Below, in pieces: positions 8,947 to 17,859 of a stretch of 64,000 nt of DNA. The notes beneath the pieces are model-generated. The model had not been told where the DNA came from and did not search any database. It saw only the letters and a list, made by a program, of their open reading frames with translations. Position numbers and translations under genes: made by a program. The stretch is taken from the NCBI RefSeq assembly GCF_013277415.1, contig NZ_VMMX01000014.1:1-64000 (forward strand). The letters run 5' to 3'. The stretch is from Streptococcus sp. 68 (GTDB lineage Bacteria > Bacillota > Bacilli > Lactobacillales > Streptococcaceae). Within the stretch, counting starts at the first letter, position 1; each line of letters opens with the position of its first letter.

Positions 8947-9873
8947 CTAAATCTTCAAGAATCGGCGCATGGATATTCCTGATCCCAATGAACCAATGAA
9001 AATTCCAATCACAAATAGTAGGGCAATCATCAAAGGACTAAATAAATCTGGACTAATCATGGATAGATTTTGCCCTACCAACGATTTATTGACAGATTGG
9101 TAAACCATTTGATAAACAATAAAGACCAAAACAGATGGTGCGATAGCTCCCAATAAACCGATAAAGGCTCCTTCTAACAAGAACGGCCCACGGATATAAC
9201 TGTTTTTAGCTCCGACCAAGCGCATGATTTGAATTTCGCGACTGCGGGAAATAATGGTAATACGAATGGTATTTGAAATCAAGAAAACTGCGACAAAAAT
9301 TAACAAAGCAGCAATCCCTAGTCCCCAAACACGGATAAATGAAGCTAACTTGAAGAGTCTTTCTGTATTGGCACCGCCATCTTGAACCTCAGAGACACCT
9401 TCAATTTTTTTAGCATCTTCGGCTATAGTTTTTACATCATTTGGAGTATTTGCCTCTACAATATAGGCATCATAGAGAGGATTGGCATCTCCTTCAAAGA
9501 TTTTCCAGTTATCTCCCATTGTCTCGGTTAACTTTTCATATTGTTCTTCTTTACTTGAAAAGGTAACACTCTTAACCGTAGACATGTTCTTCAAAGAATC
9601 ATATACCTTGTGGTAGTCATTATTTGTAACAGTTTGACCTTCTTTTTCAATTGTCTGACTGTTATCTTCCACATCCTTTCGGATATAAACTACTACACGG
9701 ACATTATTTTCAATATCTGTAGCTAGTTTCGCTGTATTAAAAATAACAGATGCAAATATTGCCACCAAGGTCAAAGTAATCATGACTGAACTGACAGCAG
9801 CTACTGTCATCCAACCATTTCGTTTCAAACTTTTTAAGGCTTCAAATAAATGGCGAAAAAATCTACTAATCAT
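8947..9873 (-). CDS. ftsX: Cell division protein FtsX
   Basis: This membrane partner of FtsE transmits ATP hydrolysis to extracellular peptidoglycan hydrolases (PcsB in pneumococcus) during division. The 308 residues have a cytoplasmic N-terminus, TM1 near 20-45, a large outside loop (about 46-170) and three more membrane segments near 180-200, 225-250 and 275-300, the FtsX topology. The internal ATG giving MISRFF is chosen because it yields the usual pneumococcal length and overlaps the ftsE stop by 8 bases; an ATG three codons earlier is closer to the SD and is also possible. It forms a translationally coupled pair with ftsE. Confidence 0.93.
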   Translation of the reverse strand: MISRFFRHLFEALKSLKRNGWMTVAAVSSVMITLTLVAIFASVIFNTAKLATDIENNVRVVVYIRKDVEDNSQTIEKEGQTVTNNDYHKVYDSLKNMSTVKSVTFSSKEEQYEKLTETMGDNWKIFEGDANPLYDAYIVEANTPNDVKTIAEDAKKIEGVSEVQDGGANTERLFKLASFIRVWGLGIAALLIFVAVFLISNTIRITIISRSREIQIMRLVGAKNSYIRGPFLLEGAFIGLLGAIAPSVLVFIVYQMVYQSVNKSLVGQNLSMISPDLFSPLMIALLFVIGIFIGSLGSGISMRRFLKI

Positions 9874-10558
9874 CGTATCCATACTCTCCTTTTGATTCGT
9901 CACGAACAACACGGCCATTTTCAATGGCAATGACACGGTGGCGCAAGGTATTTACAATCTGGCTATTATGAGTCGCCATCAAAATAGTTGTCCCTTGTAG
10001 GTTAATCCGTTCCAAGAGATTCATAATTTCCCATGAATTATCAGGGTCCAGGTTTCCTGTTGGTTCATCGGCTATCAATACTTTTGGATTGTTTACAATA
10101 GCACGTGCAATCGCAATCCGCTGTTGCTCTCCACCTGAGAGCTCATTTGGGAAAGAACGAACCTTGTGCTTCAACCCAACCAAGTCTAAAACTTCCATCA
10201 CACGTTTTTTGATATTACGGCGATTTTCCCCGATTACTTCCATAGCGTAAGCAATATTTTCATAGACAGTTTTCTTTGGTAACAATTTATAATCCTGGAA
10301 GACAACCCCAACACTACGACGTAGAAGCGGGACATCTTTCTTTTTGATCTTAACCAGATTAAAACCAGCAACTGATAGGCTTCCTTTATCGATTTTTACT
10401 TCACGATACAGAGAACGAATAAAGGTTGACTTCCCTGCTCCTGAAGGTCCTACGATGTAAGCAAATTCCCCCGGTTGAACGCTGACCGAAACACCGCGTA
10501 GAGCAGTCGTTCCGTTGTCGTATTTTTTGACGACATCTCTCATTTCAATGATTGACAT
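9866..10558 (-). CDS. ftsE: Cell division ATP-binding protein FtsE
   Basis: The cytoplasmic ATPase of the FtsEX complex, an ABC-type mechanotransmitter for septal wall hydrolysis. The 230 residues contain Walker A GPSGAGKST (about 37-45), the Q-loop FQDYKLL, the ABC signature LSGGEQQR (about 140-147), Walker B VLIADEPTGNLD and the H-loop MATHN. It follows prfB by 17 bases and overlaps ftsX, so prfB-ftsE-ftsX is probably one transcript. Confidence 0.96.
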   Translation of the reverse strand: MSIIEMRDVVKKYDNGTTALRGVSVSVQPGEFAYIVGPSGAGKSTFIRSLYREVKIDKGSLSVAGFNLVKIKKKDVPLLRRSVGVVFQDYKLLPKKTVYENIAYAMEVIGENRRNIKKRVMEVLDLVGLKHKVRSFPNELSGGEQQRIAIARAIVNNPKVLIADEPTGNLDPDNSWEIMNLLERINLQGTTILMATHNSQIVNTLRHRVIAIENGRVVRDESKGEYGYDD

Positions 10559-10575
10559 GTGAGTTCCTTTCTATC

Positions 10576-11671
10576 TTAGCTAATTCGCCACTTGAGATAG
10601 GCATCGATAAAACCATCTAGGTCACCATCCATAACCTTATCTACCTGAGCAACCTCAAAGCTAGTTCGGTGATCTTTTACCATAGTATAAGGTGTGAAGA
10701 CATAAGAACGGATTTGGCTTCCCCATGTGATTTCTTTTTTCTCACCCTTGAGAGAATCTACCTCCGCAGCCTTCTTCTCTTGCTCCATTTGATAGAGCTT
10801 AGCCTGCAACATCTTCATGGCACGATCTCTATTTCCATACTGGGTACGATCCACTGTTGATTGGACAACAATTCCAGTTGGAATGTGGGTTAAACGTACA
10901 CCTGTTGAAACCTTATTGACGTTTTGTCCACCGGCACCACCTGAACGGAAGGTATCCATCTTGATGTCATCTTCACGGATTTCCACTTCAATAGTATCGT
11001 CCAACTCTGGCATCACTTCTACAGATGTGAAAGAGGTATGGCGACGTTTAGCAGAGTCAAATGGTGAAATACGGACCAAACGGTGTACCCCCATTTCTGA
11101 CTTGAGAAGGCCATAGGCATTAGGCCCTTCAAATGATAAAGTTACTGACTTGATACCAGCTTCATCTCCTGCTTGGTAATCCAATACTTCCACTTTAAAG
11201 CCTTTAGCATTACCATAACGAGTATACATACGAAGCAACATATCGCCCCAGTCCTGCGCCTCAGTACCACCAGAACCTGGATGGATTTCCAAGATGGCAT
11301 TGTTGTGGTCATAAGGTTCTGACAAGAGTAGAGTCATCTCATAGCTGGTCATCATCTTATCAAGTTCGGCTAACTGCGCTACCAGTTCTTCTTGAACCGA
11401 CTCGTCTTCTGCTAAAAAGTCCAATAAAATTTCAACTTCATCCTGCAACTCTTCCATCTTATGGAAGGTATTGTAGGTGTTTTTTAATTCATTTAATTCT
11501 TGCGACGTTTTTTGGGCCGCGATATTATCGTTCCAAAAATCAGGTTCTGTCATCTTGTTTTCCAAGATGGCAATCTCTTCTTCTAAACCTTCGAGGTCAA
11601 AGAGACCCCCTGAAAGAAGCTAATTTTTCACGATTTGCGTCAATTTTTTGACGGATTACTGAAATGTCCAT
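10576..11671 (-). CDS. prfB: Peptide chain release factor 2, programmed +1 frameshift
   Basis: RF2 recognises UGA and UAA and releases the finished peptide. Translation starts at 11671 (SD AAGGAG) and reads 24 codons to CTT followed by an in-frame TGA at 11597-11599. A +1 slip at CTT-T then gives GAC CTC GAA and joins the frame of the main ORF. The slip site has all classical parts: AGGGGG SD-like sequence three bases upstream, CTT, and TGA followed by C. The body has [10 protein letters not shown], the hydrolysis GGQ motif, and an SPF tripeptide ([10 protein letters not shown] area). Low RF2 favours frameshift, so the protein controls its own synthesis. Not a broken gene. Confidence 0.96.
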
Positions 11672-11696
11672 AAATACTCCTTTTTTATATCATTTC

Positions 11697-11705
11697 ATTA
11701 TAGCA
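11697..11705 (-). promoter_or_regulatory. prfB-ftsE-ftsX promoter (extended -10)
   Basis: TGCTATAAT on the minus strand (TATAAT 11697-11702) lies about 25 bases upstream of the prfB ATG. The -35 region (around TGGAAA) is weak. Confidence 0.6.
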
Positions 11706-11752
11706 TATTTTATCATTTCTTTCCATCTTTTGCTATAATCCCTTTTTTATGA

Positions 11753-11774
11753 AAAAAGAAGCCTTTCGGCTTCC
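11753..11774 (-). terminator. Terminator after the CBS/ACT gene
   Basis: GAAGCC GAAA GGCTTC stem with a GNRA loop, followed by TTTTTT on the minus strand, four bases beyond the stop codon. Confidence 0.92.
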
Positions 11775-11778
11775 CTTC

Positions 11779-12435
11779 TTACAAGACTTTTGCTGAAGTG
11801 CGAGTGATTTCTTCCACTTGAATACCATTTGCTTCAAATTTTTCTTTCAAAGCTGGTAAATCAATTGATCCATCGATTTGCACTTCGATAATCACCTTAC
11901 CATCCTTACGTGGAATATTGACTGTATGGGAGATATTCAAATTTTCTTCTGCAATCAAAGAAACAATCTTTCCGAGGACACCGACTTCATCTTCTGTAAC
12001 AAAGCGCACACGAATTCCTTCTTCACCATAACCAGCAATTTCAAGAAAGGCTTGGAAAACGTCACGGTCCGTAATAACTCCGTATACTTGATGATTATCT
12101 ACGACAGGAAGAATACCAATCTTGTTTTTCAACATCAGATAAGTTGCATCCTCAAGACTGGCATAGCCTGAGACAGTGACAACATCGCGAATCATGACAT
12201 CTTTTACTTTTGTCTTATTCAGAAGATAATTCATCTCATAGATAGAAAGACTTGTTGCTTTCGATGGACTTGCTTGTGCAATGGTTCCCTCAGTCACCAA
12301 ACCAACTAATTGATCATTTTCGATAACGGGCAAACGGTGCAAGCCTTGCTCTCTCATCAAATCTGCTGCATGAGATACTGTTGTATCTGGACTAATATAA
12401 ACTACCTTGCGGGTCATAAAATCTTTAACTGCCAT
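11779..12435 (-). CDS. CBS-domain protein with C-terminal ACT domain (AcuB-like)
   Basis: A 218-residue cytosolic ligand-sensing protein. Two CBS repeats cover about residues 1-60 (KDFMTRKVVYISPDTTV...LVGLVTEG) and 75-130 (VKDVMIRDVVTV...VYGVITDRD); an ACT domain follows at about 140-212 (RFVTEDEVGVLGKIVSLIAEENLNI). The architecture is that of AcuB-like proteins; CBS pairs usually bind adenine nucleotides and ACT binds amino acids. It lies next to the branched-chain amino-acid transporter cluster on the same strand but is separated by about 400 bases of repeats and a terminator, so a functional link is only a guess. Confidence 0.8.
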   Translation of the reverse strand: MAVKDFMTRKVVYISPDTTVSHAADLMREQGLHRLPVIENDQLVGLVTEGTIAQASPSKATSLSIYEMNYLLNKTKVKDVMIRDVVTVSGYASLEDATYLMLKNKIGILPVVDNHQVYGVITDRDVFQAFLEIAGYGEEGIRVRFVTEDEVGVLGKIVSLIAEENLNISHTVNIPRKDGKVIIEVQIDGSIDLPALKEKFEANGIQVEEITRTSAKVL

Positions 12436-12541
12436 GAGACTTCTCCTTTTCTATTCTTATCCCTATTATACAATCTTTTTGTAAATCTATCAAACGCTTA
12501 CATTTCTTTTTCAAAATTCTGAAAAGTATGAATAAGCTAGC

Positions 12542-12568
12542 AAAAAGAGCTCTAAAATCGAGCTCTGT
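12542..12568 (-). terminator. Terminator upstream of the CBS/ACT gene
   Basis: AGAGCTC GATTTTA GAGCTCT-type hairpin followed by TTTTT on the minus strand; it ends transcripts coming from the liv operon through the hairpin repeats. Confidence 0.85.
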
Positions 12569-12634
12569 GAATGAAGAGTGGTACGCTTCATTCCGTTCTG
12601 TTTCAATGATTAGGAGCTAACCTTCCAGTGCAGA

Positions 12635-12850
12635 TGAGAATTGCTTCGCAATCTTCATCCACCGATTAAAAAGGTCCCCCGGACTATAATGATGATTACT
12701 TCGTAATCCTCATCCACCGACTAAAACAATCCACTGGATTCTGATGATTGCTTCACAATCTTTATCTGCAACCTAAACTAGTCTCCCAGACTATGCGAAG
12801 ATTGCTTCGCAATCTTCATCTGCCGACTAAAACAATCCACTGGATTGTTT
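12635..12850. repeat. Tandem double-hairpin repeat, four units
   Basis: Four imperfect units of 52-56 bases. Each holds hairpin A (GATTGCTTCGCAATC or variants; cores at 12638, 12694, 12746 and 12800) and hairpin B (AATCCACTGGATT or AGTCTCCCAGACT variants; at 12671, 12728, 12780 and 12835), linked by CATCCACCGACTAAAAC-like sequence. Differences in one arm are often matched in the other (TTGC/GCAA against TTAC/GTAA), so the stems are kept. The last B hairpin, flanked by AAAAC/GTTTT, is the probable terminator right at the livF stop codon. No coding sequence is evident here. Confidence 0.85.
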
Positions 12851-13560
12851 TAGCCACCTAGATACGCTTTTCTTACTTCTTCTGATGAGGCGAGTTCTTT
12901 TCCTGTTCCTGATAGGACGATTTTGCCTGTTTCCAGTACATAGCCTCGGTCAGAGATTGCGAGTGCCTTATTGGCATTTTGTTCAATCAAGAGGACAGTT
13001 GTCCCTTGCTTCTGAATATCTTGAATGATATCAAAAATCTCTTGGATAAAGATTGGGGCAAGTCCCATTGAAGGTTCATCTAAAAGAAGAAGTTTTGGTG
13101 TTGACATAAGAGCGCGTCCCATGGCAAGCATTTGTTGTTCTCCTCCAGAAAGAGTGGCTGCGTCCTGGTTCTTGCGTTCTTCAAGACGTGGGAAGCGTGA
13201 AAAAACCTTCTTCAAATTAGCTTGATTTTCTTCACGATTTTTCTTTAAGAAAGCTCCCATTTCAAGATTTTCCATAACAGTCAAGCCAGGGAAGACGTGG
13301 CGGCCTTCTGGAACTTGTGAAAGACCACCTGCCACGATTTTTTGAGCTGGCATTTTTTGGATTTCTTGACCTAAAAATTCAATCTTTCCAGAACTTGGTC
13401 TAACCAAACCAGACAAGGTACGGAGAATGGTTGTCTTACCTGCACCATTGGCACCGATAAGAGAAACAACTTCTCCTTCATTTACTTCAAAGCTTACATC
13501 ACGGACTGCTTGGATCATGCCGTAATGTACAGAAAGATTATCAACTTTTAACATAGACAT
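12850..13560 (-). CDS. livF: Branched-chain amino-acid ABC transporter, ATPase LivF
   Basis: One of two ATPases that power uptake of leucine, isoleucine and valine by the LivJHMGF system. The 236 residues carry Walker A GANGAGKT (about 36-43), signature LSGGEQQ (about 140), Walker B LLLLDEPSMGLAP and the LIEQN switch region typical of LivF. It overlaps livG by one base and is the last gene of the livJHMGF operon; its stop codon abuts a hairpin. Confidence 0.95.
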   Translation of the reverse strand: MSMLKVDNLSVHYGMIQAVRDVSFEVNEGEVVSLIGANGAGKTTILRTLSGLVRPSSGKIEFLGQEIQKMPAQKIVAGGLSQVPEGRHVFPGLTVMENLEMGAFLKKNREENQANLKKVFSRFPRLEERKNQDAATLSGGEQQMLAMGRALMSTPKLLLLDEPSMGLAPIFIQEIFDIIQDIQKQGTTVLLIEQNANKALAISDRGYVLETGKIVLSGTGKELASSEEVRKAYLGG

Positions 13561-14324
13561 TAGGCTTCACCTCCTAGATAAGCTTCGATAACGCGTTTAT
13601 TGGTCTTAATTTCGTCTGGAGTTCCTTGTGCAATCAAACGACCGTATTCAAGTACGTAGATACGTTCTGTTACTTCCATGACCAGATTCATATCGTGTTC
13701 AATCAGCATGATTGTAATCTTAAATTCATCTTTGATACGGCGAATTAACTCAGTTAATTCTGCTGTTTCCTGCGGGTTCATACCTGCTGCTGGTTCATCT
13801 AAAAAGAGAATTTTAGGTTCCGTAGCGAGGGCACGAACAATTTCCAAACGACGTTGTTGTCCGTAGGCAAGATTTTTAGCGAGAGTTTCTGCATCACCAT
13901 CCAAATCAAAGATTTTCAGCAATTCCAAAGCTTTAGCCTTTAATTCTTTTTCACTCTTGTAAAAAGCTGGTAAGCGCAAAAAACTAGCAAAAACATGTTG
14001 TTTGTGATGGTTGCCAAAAGCAATCAAAACATTGTCCAAAACGGTTAAGTCTTTAAAAAGACGGATATTTTGGAAAGTACGTCCAAGTCCCAAAGAAGCA
14101 ATCTTATAAGGTGCCTTTCCATTCAAAAGGTGACCATCGAGGGTAACTGTTCCCTCACTTGGTTCATAAACACCCGTCAAGAGGTTGAAAAGAGTGGTTT
14201 TCCCAGCTCCATTTGGACCGATTAGTCCAACCAGTTCCCCTTCGTTCAATTCAAGAGTCACATCTCCAACAGCTGTTAGACCGCCAAAATGTTTGGTTAA
14301 CTGTTTTACTTCAAGTAATGCCAT
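13560..14324 (-). CDS. livG: Branched-chain amino-acid ABC transporter, ATPase LivG
   Basis: The second ATPase of the liv system. The 254 residues have Walker A GPNGAGKTT (about 37-45), the LivG-type LGRTFQNIRLF Q-loop segment, the signature region AYGQQRRLEI (atypical AYGQQ in place of LSGGQ, common in LivG), Walker B ILFLDEPAAGMNP and the IEHDM H-loop. It overlaps livM and livF by one base each, indicating translational coupling. Confidence 0.95.
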   Translation of the reverse strand: MALLEVKQLTKHFGGLTAVGDVTLELNEGELVGLIGPNGAGKTTLFNLLTGVYEPSEGTVTLDGHLLNGKAPYKIASLGLGRTFQNIRLFKDLTVLDNVLIAFGNHHKQHVFASFLRLPAFYKSEKELKAKALELLKIFDLDGDAETLAKNLAYGQQRRLEIVRALATEPKILFLDEPAAGMNPQETAELTELIRRIKDEFKITIMLIEHDMNLVMEVTERIYVLEYGRLIAQGTPDEIKTNKRVIEAYLGGEA

Positions 14325-15280
14325 TAGTTTTGTTCCTCCTTCTTAGATTTTTTAAAGAAACGTGATAGGCTCAATTCCCATGTTCCAAGAAGTCCACCTG
14401 GTCTGAAAATCATTACCAAGACCAAGGCCAAAGCGTAGATGATCATACGTACGCTAGCAACATCTTGGAGAAGCATATTCAAAATTCCAAGAACAATAGC
14501 TGAAACGATGGCACCTGTAATGGAACCAAGTCCACCAAATACAACAATAATCAATACGTTGATTGAGTTAATGAATGTGTAATCTTTCGGTACAACAGAC
14601 CCGATAAATCCTGCCTGAAGTGACCCTGCAATACTTGCAGTAATGGCACCAAAGACAAAGGCGATGATTTTAATTTTAGTCGTATTAACCCCAACTGACT
14701 CAGCAGCGATTTCATCCTCACGAACGGATAGGGTTGAACGTCCAATTGGACTACGCAAGAAGTTCAAGGTTGCAATGGTTGTAATCACGACAAAGAAGTA
14801 AACCATTTGCCAAGTTGTAAAGTTAGGAATTCCCAAGATACCTGCCGCACCATTTGTAAGGCTTCCACCATTGATGATAAAGATACGGATAATTTCAGAA
14901 ACACCTAGAGTCGCTACCGCAAGATAGTCCCCCTTCAAGCGTAAGGTTGGAATTCCGACAAGCAAGGCAACTGCCCCTGAAAGCAAAGCACCTATCAGCA
15001 TGGCTCCAAAGAAGGCACCGTAGGTTGGTGATTTAGATCCAATAATAGCAGCGGCATAGGCACCAATCGCCATGAAACCAGCATGACCAAGTGAAAATTG
15101 TCCTGAAAAACCAACGATTAAGTTGAGACCAACAGCCAGAATAATATTAATTCCAATTTGTTGTAAAATCTGTACATAGAATAGGTTGAGTACTCCGACT
15201 GAAACCAGTACACTAATCAAGCCATAGCCAGCTAACAAAAGGAGTAACCATAGAATATTAACTTTTAAATTTTCTTTCAT
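14324..15280 (-). CDS. livM: Branched-chain amino-acid ABC transporter, permease LivM
   Basis: A 318-residue integral membrane permease with about nine hydrophobic segments and the LivM landmarks GLNLIVGFSGQFSLGHAGFM (about 54-73) and GDYLAVATLG (about 117-126). It pairs with LivH to form the translocation path and couples to LivG/LivF. It starts 3 bases after the livH stop and overlaps livG by one base. Confidence 0.94.
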   Translation of the reverse strand: MKENLKVNILWLLLLLAGYGLISVLVSVGVLNLFYVQILQQIGINIILAVGLNLIVGFSGQFSLGHAGFMAIGAYAAAIIGSKSPTYGAFFGAMLIGALLSGAVALLVGIPTLRLKGDYLAVATLGVSEIIRIFIINGGSLTNGAAGILGIPNFTTWQMVYFFVVITTIATLNFLRSPIGRSTLSVREDEIAAESVGVNTTKIKIIAFVFGAITASIAGSLQAGFIGSVVPKDYTFINSINVLIIVVFGGLGSITGAIVSAIVLGILNMLLQDVASVRMIIYALALVLVMIFRPGGLLGTWELSLSRFFKKSKKEEQN

Positions 15281-15283
15281 CGC

Positions 15284-16153
15284 TTACACCTTCTCTTTCA
15301 CATTTTTACCAAGGATACCAGCTGGGCGGACAATCAAGATCAACAACAAAATTCCATAAACAATGGCATCACGGAAGTCTGACATTCCAAAGGCTGTCGC
15401 AAAGGTTTCCAATAGACCAATCACAAAACCACCAAGAGCCGCACCAGGAATGATTCCGATACCACCAAGTACTGCGGCAACGAAAGACTTAAGACCTGGA
15501 GTAACCCCCATCAAAGGCTCAAGAGAGTTATAATAGAGGGCAATCAGAACACCAGCTGCACCCGCAAGAGCTGAACCCAAAGCGAAGGTAAAGCTGATCG
15601 TACGGTTTACATTGATCCCCATCAATTGCGCCGCATCGCTATCTACGGATACTGCACGCATGGCTTTCCCCATCTTTGTCTTTTGAACAATGACTTGTAA
15701 CAAAATCATCAAAATCAAGGAAATGGCCAAGATCATTAACTGCACGTTTGTTAAGCTAACTGGTCCCAAATCATAGCGAACTGTTTGAATCGCTTGAGGG
15801 AAGGCACGGGTATTGGCACCAACCAGATAGACCATGCCATACTCCAATAGGAAAGAAACCCCAATAGCTGTAATCAAAACAGCAATACGAGTAGAGTGAC
15901 GCAAAGGTCGGTAAGCAAGGAACTCAATCACGACACCAAGAATAGCTGTCGCTAGCATAGCTACAATAAGAGCTACAAAGAAATTCATTTGGAAAGAATT
16001 GATCAAGAAATAACCGATAAAGGCTCCCATCATATAAATATCACCGTGGGCGAAGTTGATGAGCTTGATAATTCCGTAAACCATGGTATATCCTAGGGCT
16101 AACAGCGCGTATACACTACCTAGAATCAAACCATTTACTAGTTGTTGGAGCAT
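15284..16153 (-). CDS. livH: Branched-chain amino-acid ABC transporter, permease LivH
   Basis: A 289-residue permease with the LivH signature GSVYALLALGYTMVYGI near the N-terminus, INFAHGD (about 34-40) and GGIGIIPGAALGG in the C-terminal half. The ATG at 16153 is preferred to a GTG three codons earlier because the SD-like AAAGAG is 8 bases before it. A hairpin (16226-16252) lies between livJ and livH, so the permease and ATPase genes probably receive less transcript than the binding protein. Confidence 0.93.
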   Translation of the reverse strand: MLQQLVNGLILGSVYALLALGYTMVYGIIKLINFAHGDIYMMGAFIGYFLINSFQMNFFVALIVAMLATAILGVVIEFLAYRPLRHSTRIAVLITAIGVSFLLEYGMVYLVGANTRAFPQAIQTVRYDLGPVSLTNVQLMILAISLILMILLQVIVQKTKMGKAMRAVSVDSDAAQLMGINVNRTISFTFALGSALAGAAGVLIALYYNSLEPLMGVTPGLKSFVAAVLGGIGIIPGAALGGFVIGLLETFATAFGMSDFRDAIVYGILLLILIVRPAGILGKNVKEKV

Positions 16154-16225
16154 AAGATTCACTCTTTCTATTTATAATTCCGAGGGTTTTCCCTCACTTT
16201 TTGATAGGTTCTTAAACATCGAAAC

Positions 16226-16252
16226 AGGGAGTGAGTCCGAGGCTCATTCCCT
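16226..16252 (-). terminator. Hairpin between livJ and livH
   Basis: AGGGAATGAG/CTCACTCCCT imperfect stem on the minus strand followed by GTTTC. The poor T-tract suggests a partial terminator or an mRNA-stabilising hairpin. Confidence 0.65.
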
Positions 16253-16269
16253 ATTTCAACATTTTTCTA

Positions 16270-17430
16270 TTATGGTTTTACAACTTCTGCTGCTTCAACC
16301 TTACCATTGTTCATGGTCATCATGTAAGCAGTTTTGACTGTATTGTGGTCTGCATCGAAGCTTGTTTGACCAGTTACACCTTCAAAATCTTTTGTTTTAG
16401 CAAGGTTATCCTTGATTTCACCAGAGTTTTTAGCACCTTTTGCTGCGTTTGCTACAAGGTGAACTGAGTCATAAGCCAAGGCTGCAAATGTTGAAGGCTC
16501 TTCATTGTACTTAGCGCGGTAAGCGTCAAGGAAGGCTTTGGCTTTAGCTGAAACTTCTACAGTAGTTGAGAAACCTGAGATAAAGTAGATATTTGATGCT
16601 TTTTCAGCAGTTGCTTGTTGTACAAACTCTTCACCGTTAAATCCATCACCACCAACGATTGGTTTGTCAATTCCCATACCACGCGCTTGGTTTACAATCT
16701 TACCAGCCTCATTATAGTAACCAGGAACAACGATAGCATCAAAGTCTTTCCCTTTCATTTTTGTAAGGGCTGCTTGGAAGTCTGTGTCACCTGCTACGAA
16801 AGTTTCATCTGCAACGATTTCACCCTTGTAGGATTCGCGGAAAGATTTGGCAATCCCTTTAGCATAGTCACTGGCATTGTCAGTGTAAAGAACAACTTTC
16901 TTAGCATTTAATTTTTCAGAAACATAGTTTGAGATAATTTTTCCTTGGAAGCTATCTTGGAAAGTTCCGATAAAGAGGTAATCTTGACCTTTAGTCAATC
17001 CATCTTGAGTCGCACTTGGTGAGATCAATGGAACACCTGCTTTTGTAGCGTTCGCTACCGCAGCTGCAGTCGCACCAGATGTCGCAGGTCCTACGACTGC
17101 TGATACTTTAGATTGGGTTACAAGGTTAGTTGTAACAGAAGCTGCCTCAGCTGTTTCAGACTTATTATCTTTATCGACTACTTCGATTTGTTTTCCATCG
17201 ATACCACCTGCGGCATTGATTTCATCAACAGCCAATTGGGCACCTTTTTGTTCAGCTGTTCCGTATGCAGCTAAAGAACCTGATTCTTCAAAGTTAAACC
17301 CGATTTTAATTGTCTTTTCCTCTACTGAGTTACCAGCAGTGTTGACTGCTCCAGACTTCACTTCTCCACAGGCTGCAAGAAGTGCTACACTTGCAAGCGC
17401 CACAAACGATAGGGCAAATTTTTTCTTCAT
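16270..17430 (-). CDS. livJ: Branched-chain amino-acid ABC transporter, binding lipoprotein LivJ
   Basis: The extracellular solute-binding protein that captures branched-chain amino acids. A type II signal peptide is clear: MKKK, a hydrophobic stretch, and the lipobox LLAAC with the modified Cys at residue 21. The mature part is a periplasmic-binding type I fold (GPATSGATAAAVANATKAGVP, the family's ligand-binding serine region; VVGGDGFNG). It is 386 residues and first in the livJHMGF operon, with a consensus promoter (17469-17497). Confidence 0.96.
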   Translation of the reverse strand: MKKKFALSFVALASVALLAACGEVKSGAVNTAGNSVEEKTIKIGFNFEESGSLAAYGTAEQKGAQLAVDEINAAGGIDGKQIEVVDKDNKSETAEAASVTTNLVTQSKVSAVVGPATSGATAAAVANATKAGVPLISPSATQDGLTKGQDYLFIGTFQDSFQGKIISNYVSEKLNAKKVVLYTDNASDYAKGIAKSFRESYKGEIVADETFVAGDTDFQAALTKMKGKDFDAIVVPGYYNEAGKIVNQARGMGIDKPIVGGDGFNGEEFVQQATAEKASNIYFISGFSTTVEVSAKAKAFLDAYRAKYNEEPSTFAALAYDSVHLVANAAKGAKNSGEIKDNLAKTKDFEGVTGQTSFDADHNTVKTAYMMTMNNGKVEAAEVVKP

Positions 17431-17468
17431 CTTTTTTTGTCTCCTTATTTCTTAAATAGTCTGTTAAG

Positions 17469-17497
17469 AATATACCGAATTATCAGAAAATTGTCAA
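17469..17497 (-). promoter_or_regulatory. liv operon promoter
   Basis: TTGACA (17492-17497), exactly 17 bases, TATATT (17469-17474) on the minus strand, about 40 bases before the livJ ATG. Confidence 0.85.
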
Positions 17498-17514
17498 CAC
17501 TTTTCTTTAAATTT

Positions 17515-17781
17515 TTATCTGATAACGTTTTCCTCTCGATAAAGATTGCCCACAAAGGGTGTTTCCAGCTCTTGGATATGACAAACTCTGACTTTTTTTA
17601 TAAACTTTTCCTTGCTCAAGCGCCCGACCAATTGCTCCACTTCTTGAGTTGGAACATAGAGTTGTAAGTAACGATGTTTCTTGGAATGATAGGTAATATC
17701 TCCATAATCCTGCAGTTTTTTTGCATCACGATTATAGTAAAGATAGATAATCAAGCCAGATCGATTGACTTTTTCAAACAT
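17515..17781 (-). CDS. YlbG-family (UPF0298/DUF2129) protein
   Basis: An 88-residue cytosolic protein of the YlbG family, conserved in Firmicutes and of no settled function. The characteristic N-terminal [21 protein letters not shown] and the basic KKVRVCHI near residue 67 support the call. It lies between clpP (terminated upstream) and livJ on the same strand; the liv promoter begins 18 bases beyond its stop codon. Confidence 0.85.
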   Translation of the reverse strand: MFEKVNRSGLIIYLYYNRDAKKLQDYGDITYHSKKHRYLQLYVPTQEVEQLVGRLSKEKFIKKVRVCHIQELETPFVGNLYREENVIR

Positions 17782-17820
17782 GGTAAATCCTCTTTCTAAG
17801 AAATCTCTCCCTATTATACC

Positions 17821-17849
17821 AAAAAAAGCAAACCCAGTCGAGTTTGCCT
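17821..17849 (-). terminator. Terminator after clpP
   Basis: GCAAAC/GGTTTGC stem followed by TTTTTTT on the minus strand. Confidence 0.92.
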
Positions 17850-17859
17850 CCTTTGATTA

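Noticed and set aside
10576..11565. prfB read as a complete 329-residue gene
   Set aside because: The true start is at 11671, with the classical +1 frameshift; the shorter frame lacks the N-terminal part and an SD.
12635..12850. Tandem repeats considered as a CRISPR array
   Set aside because: Units are imperfect, each holds two palindromes, and there are no unique spacers of constant length or cas genes nearby.
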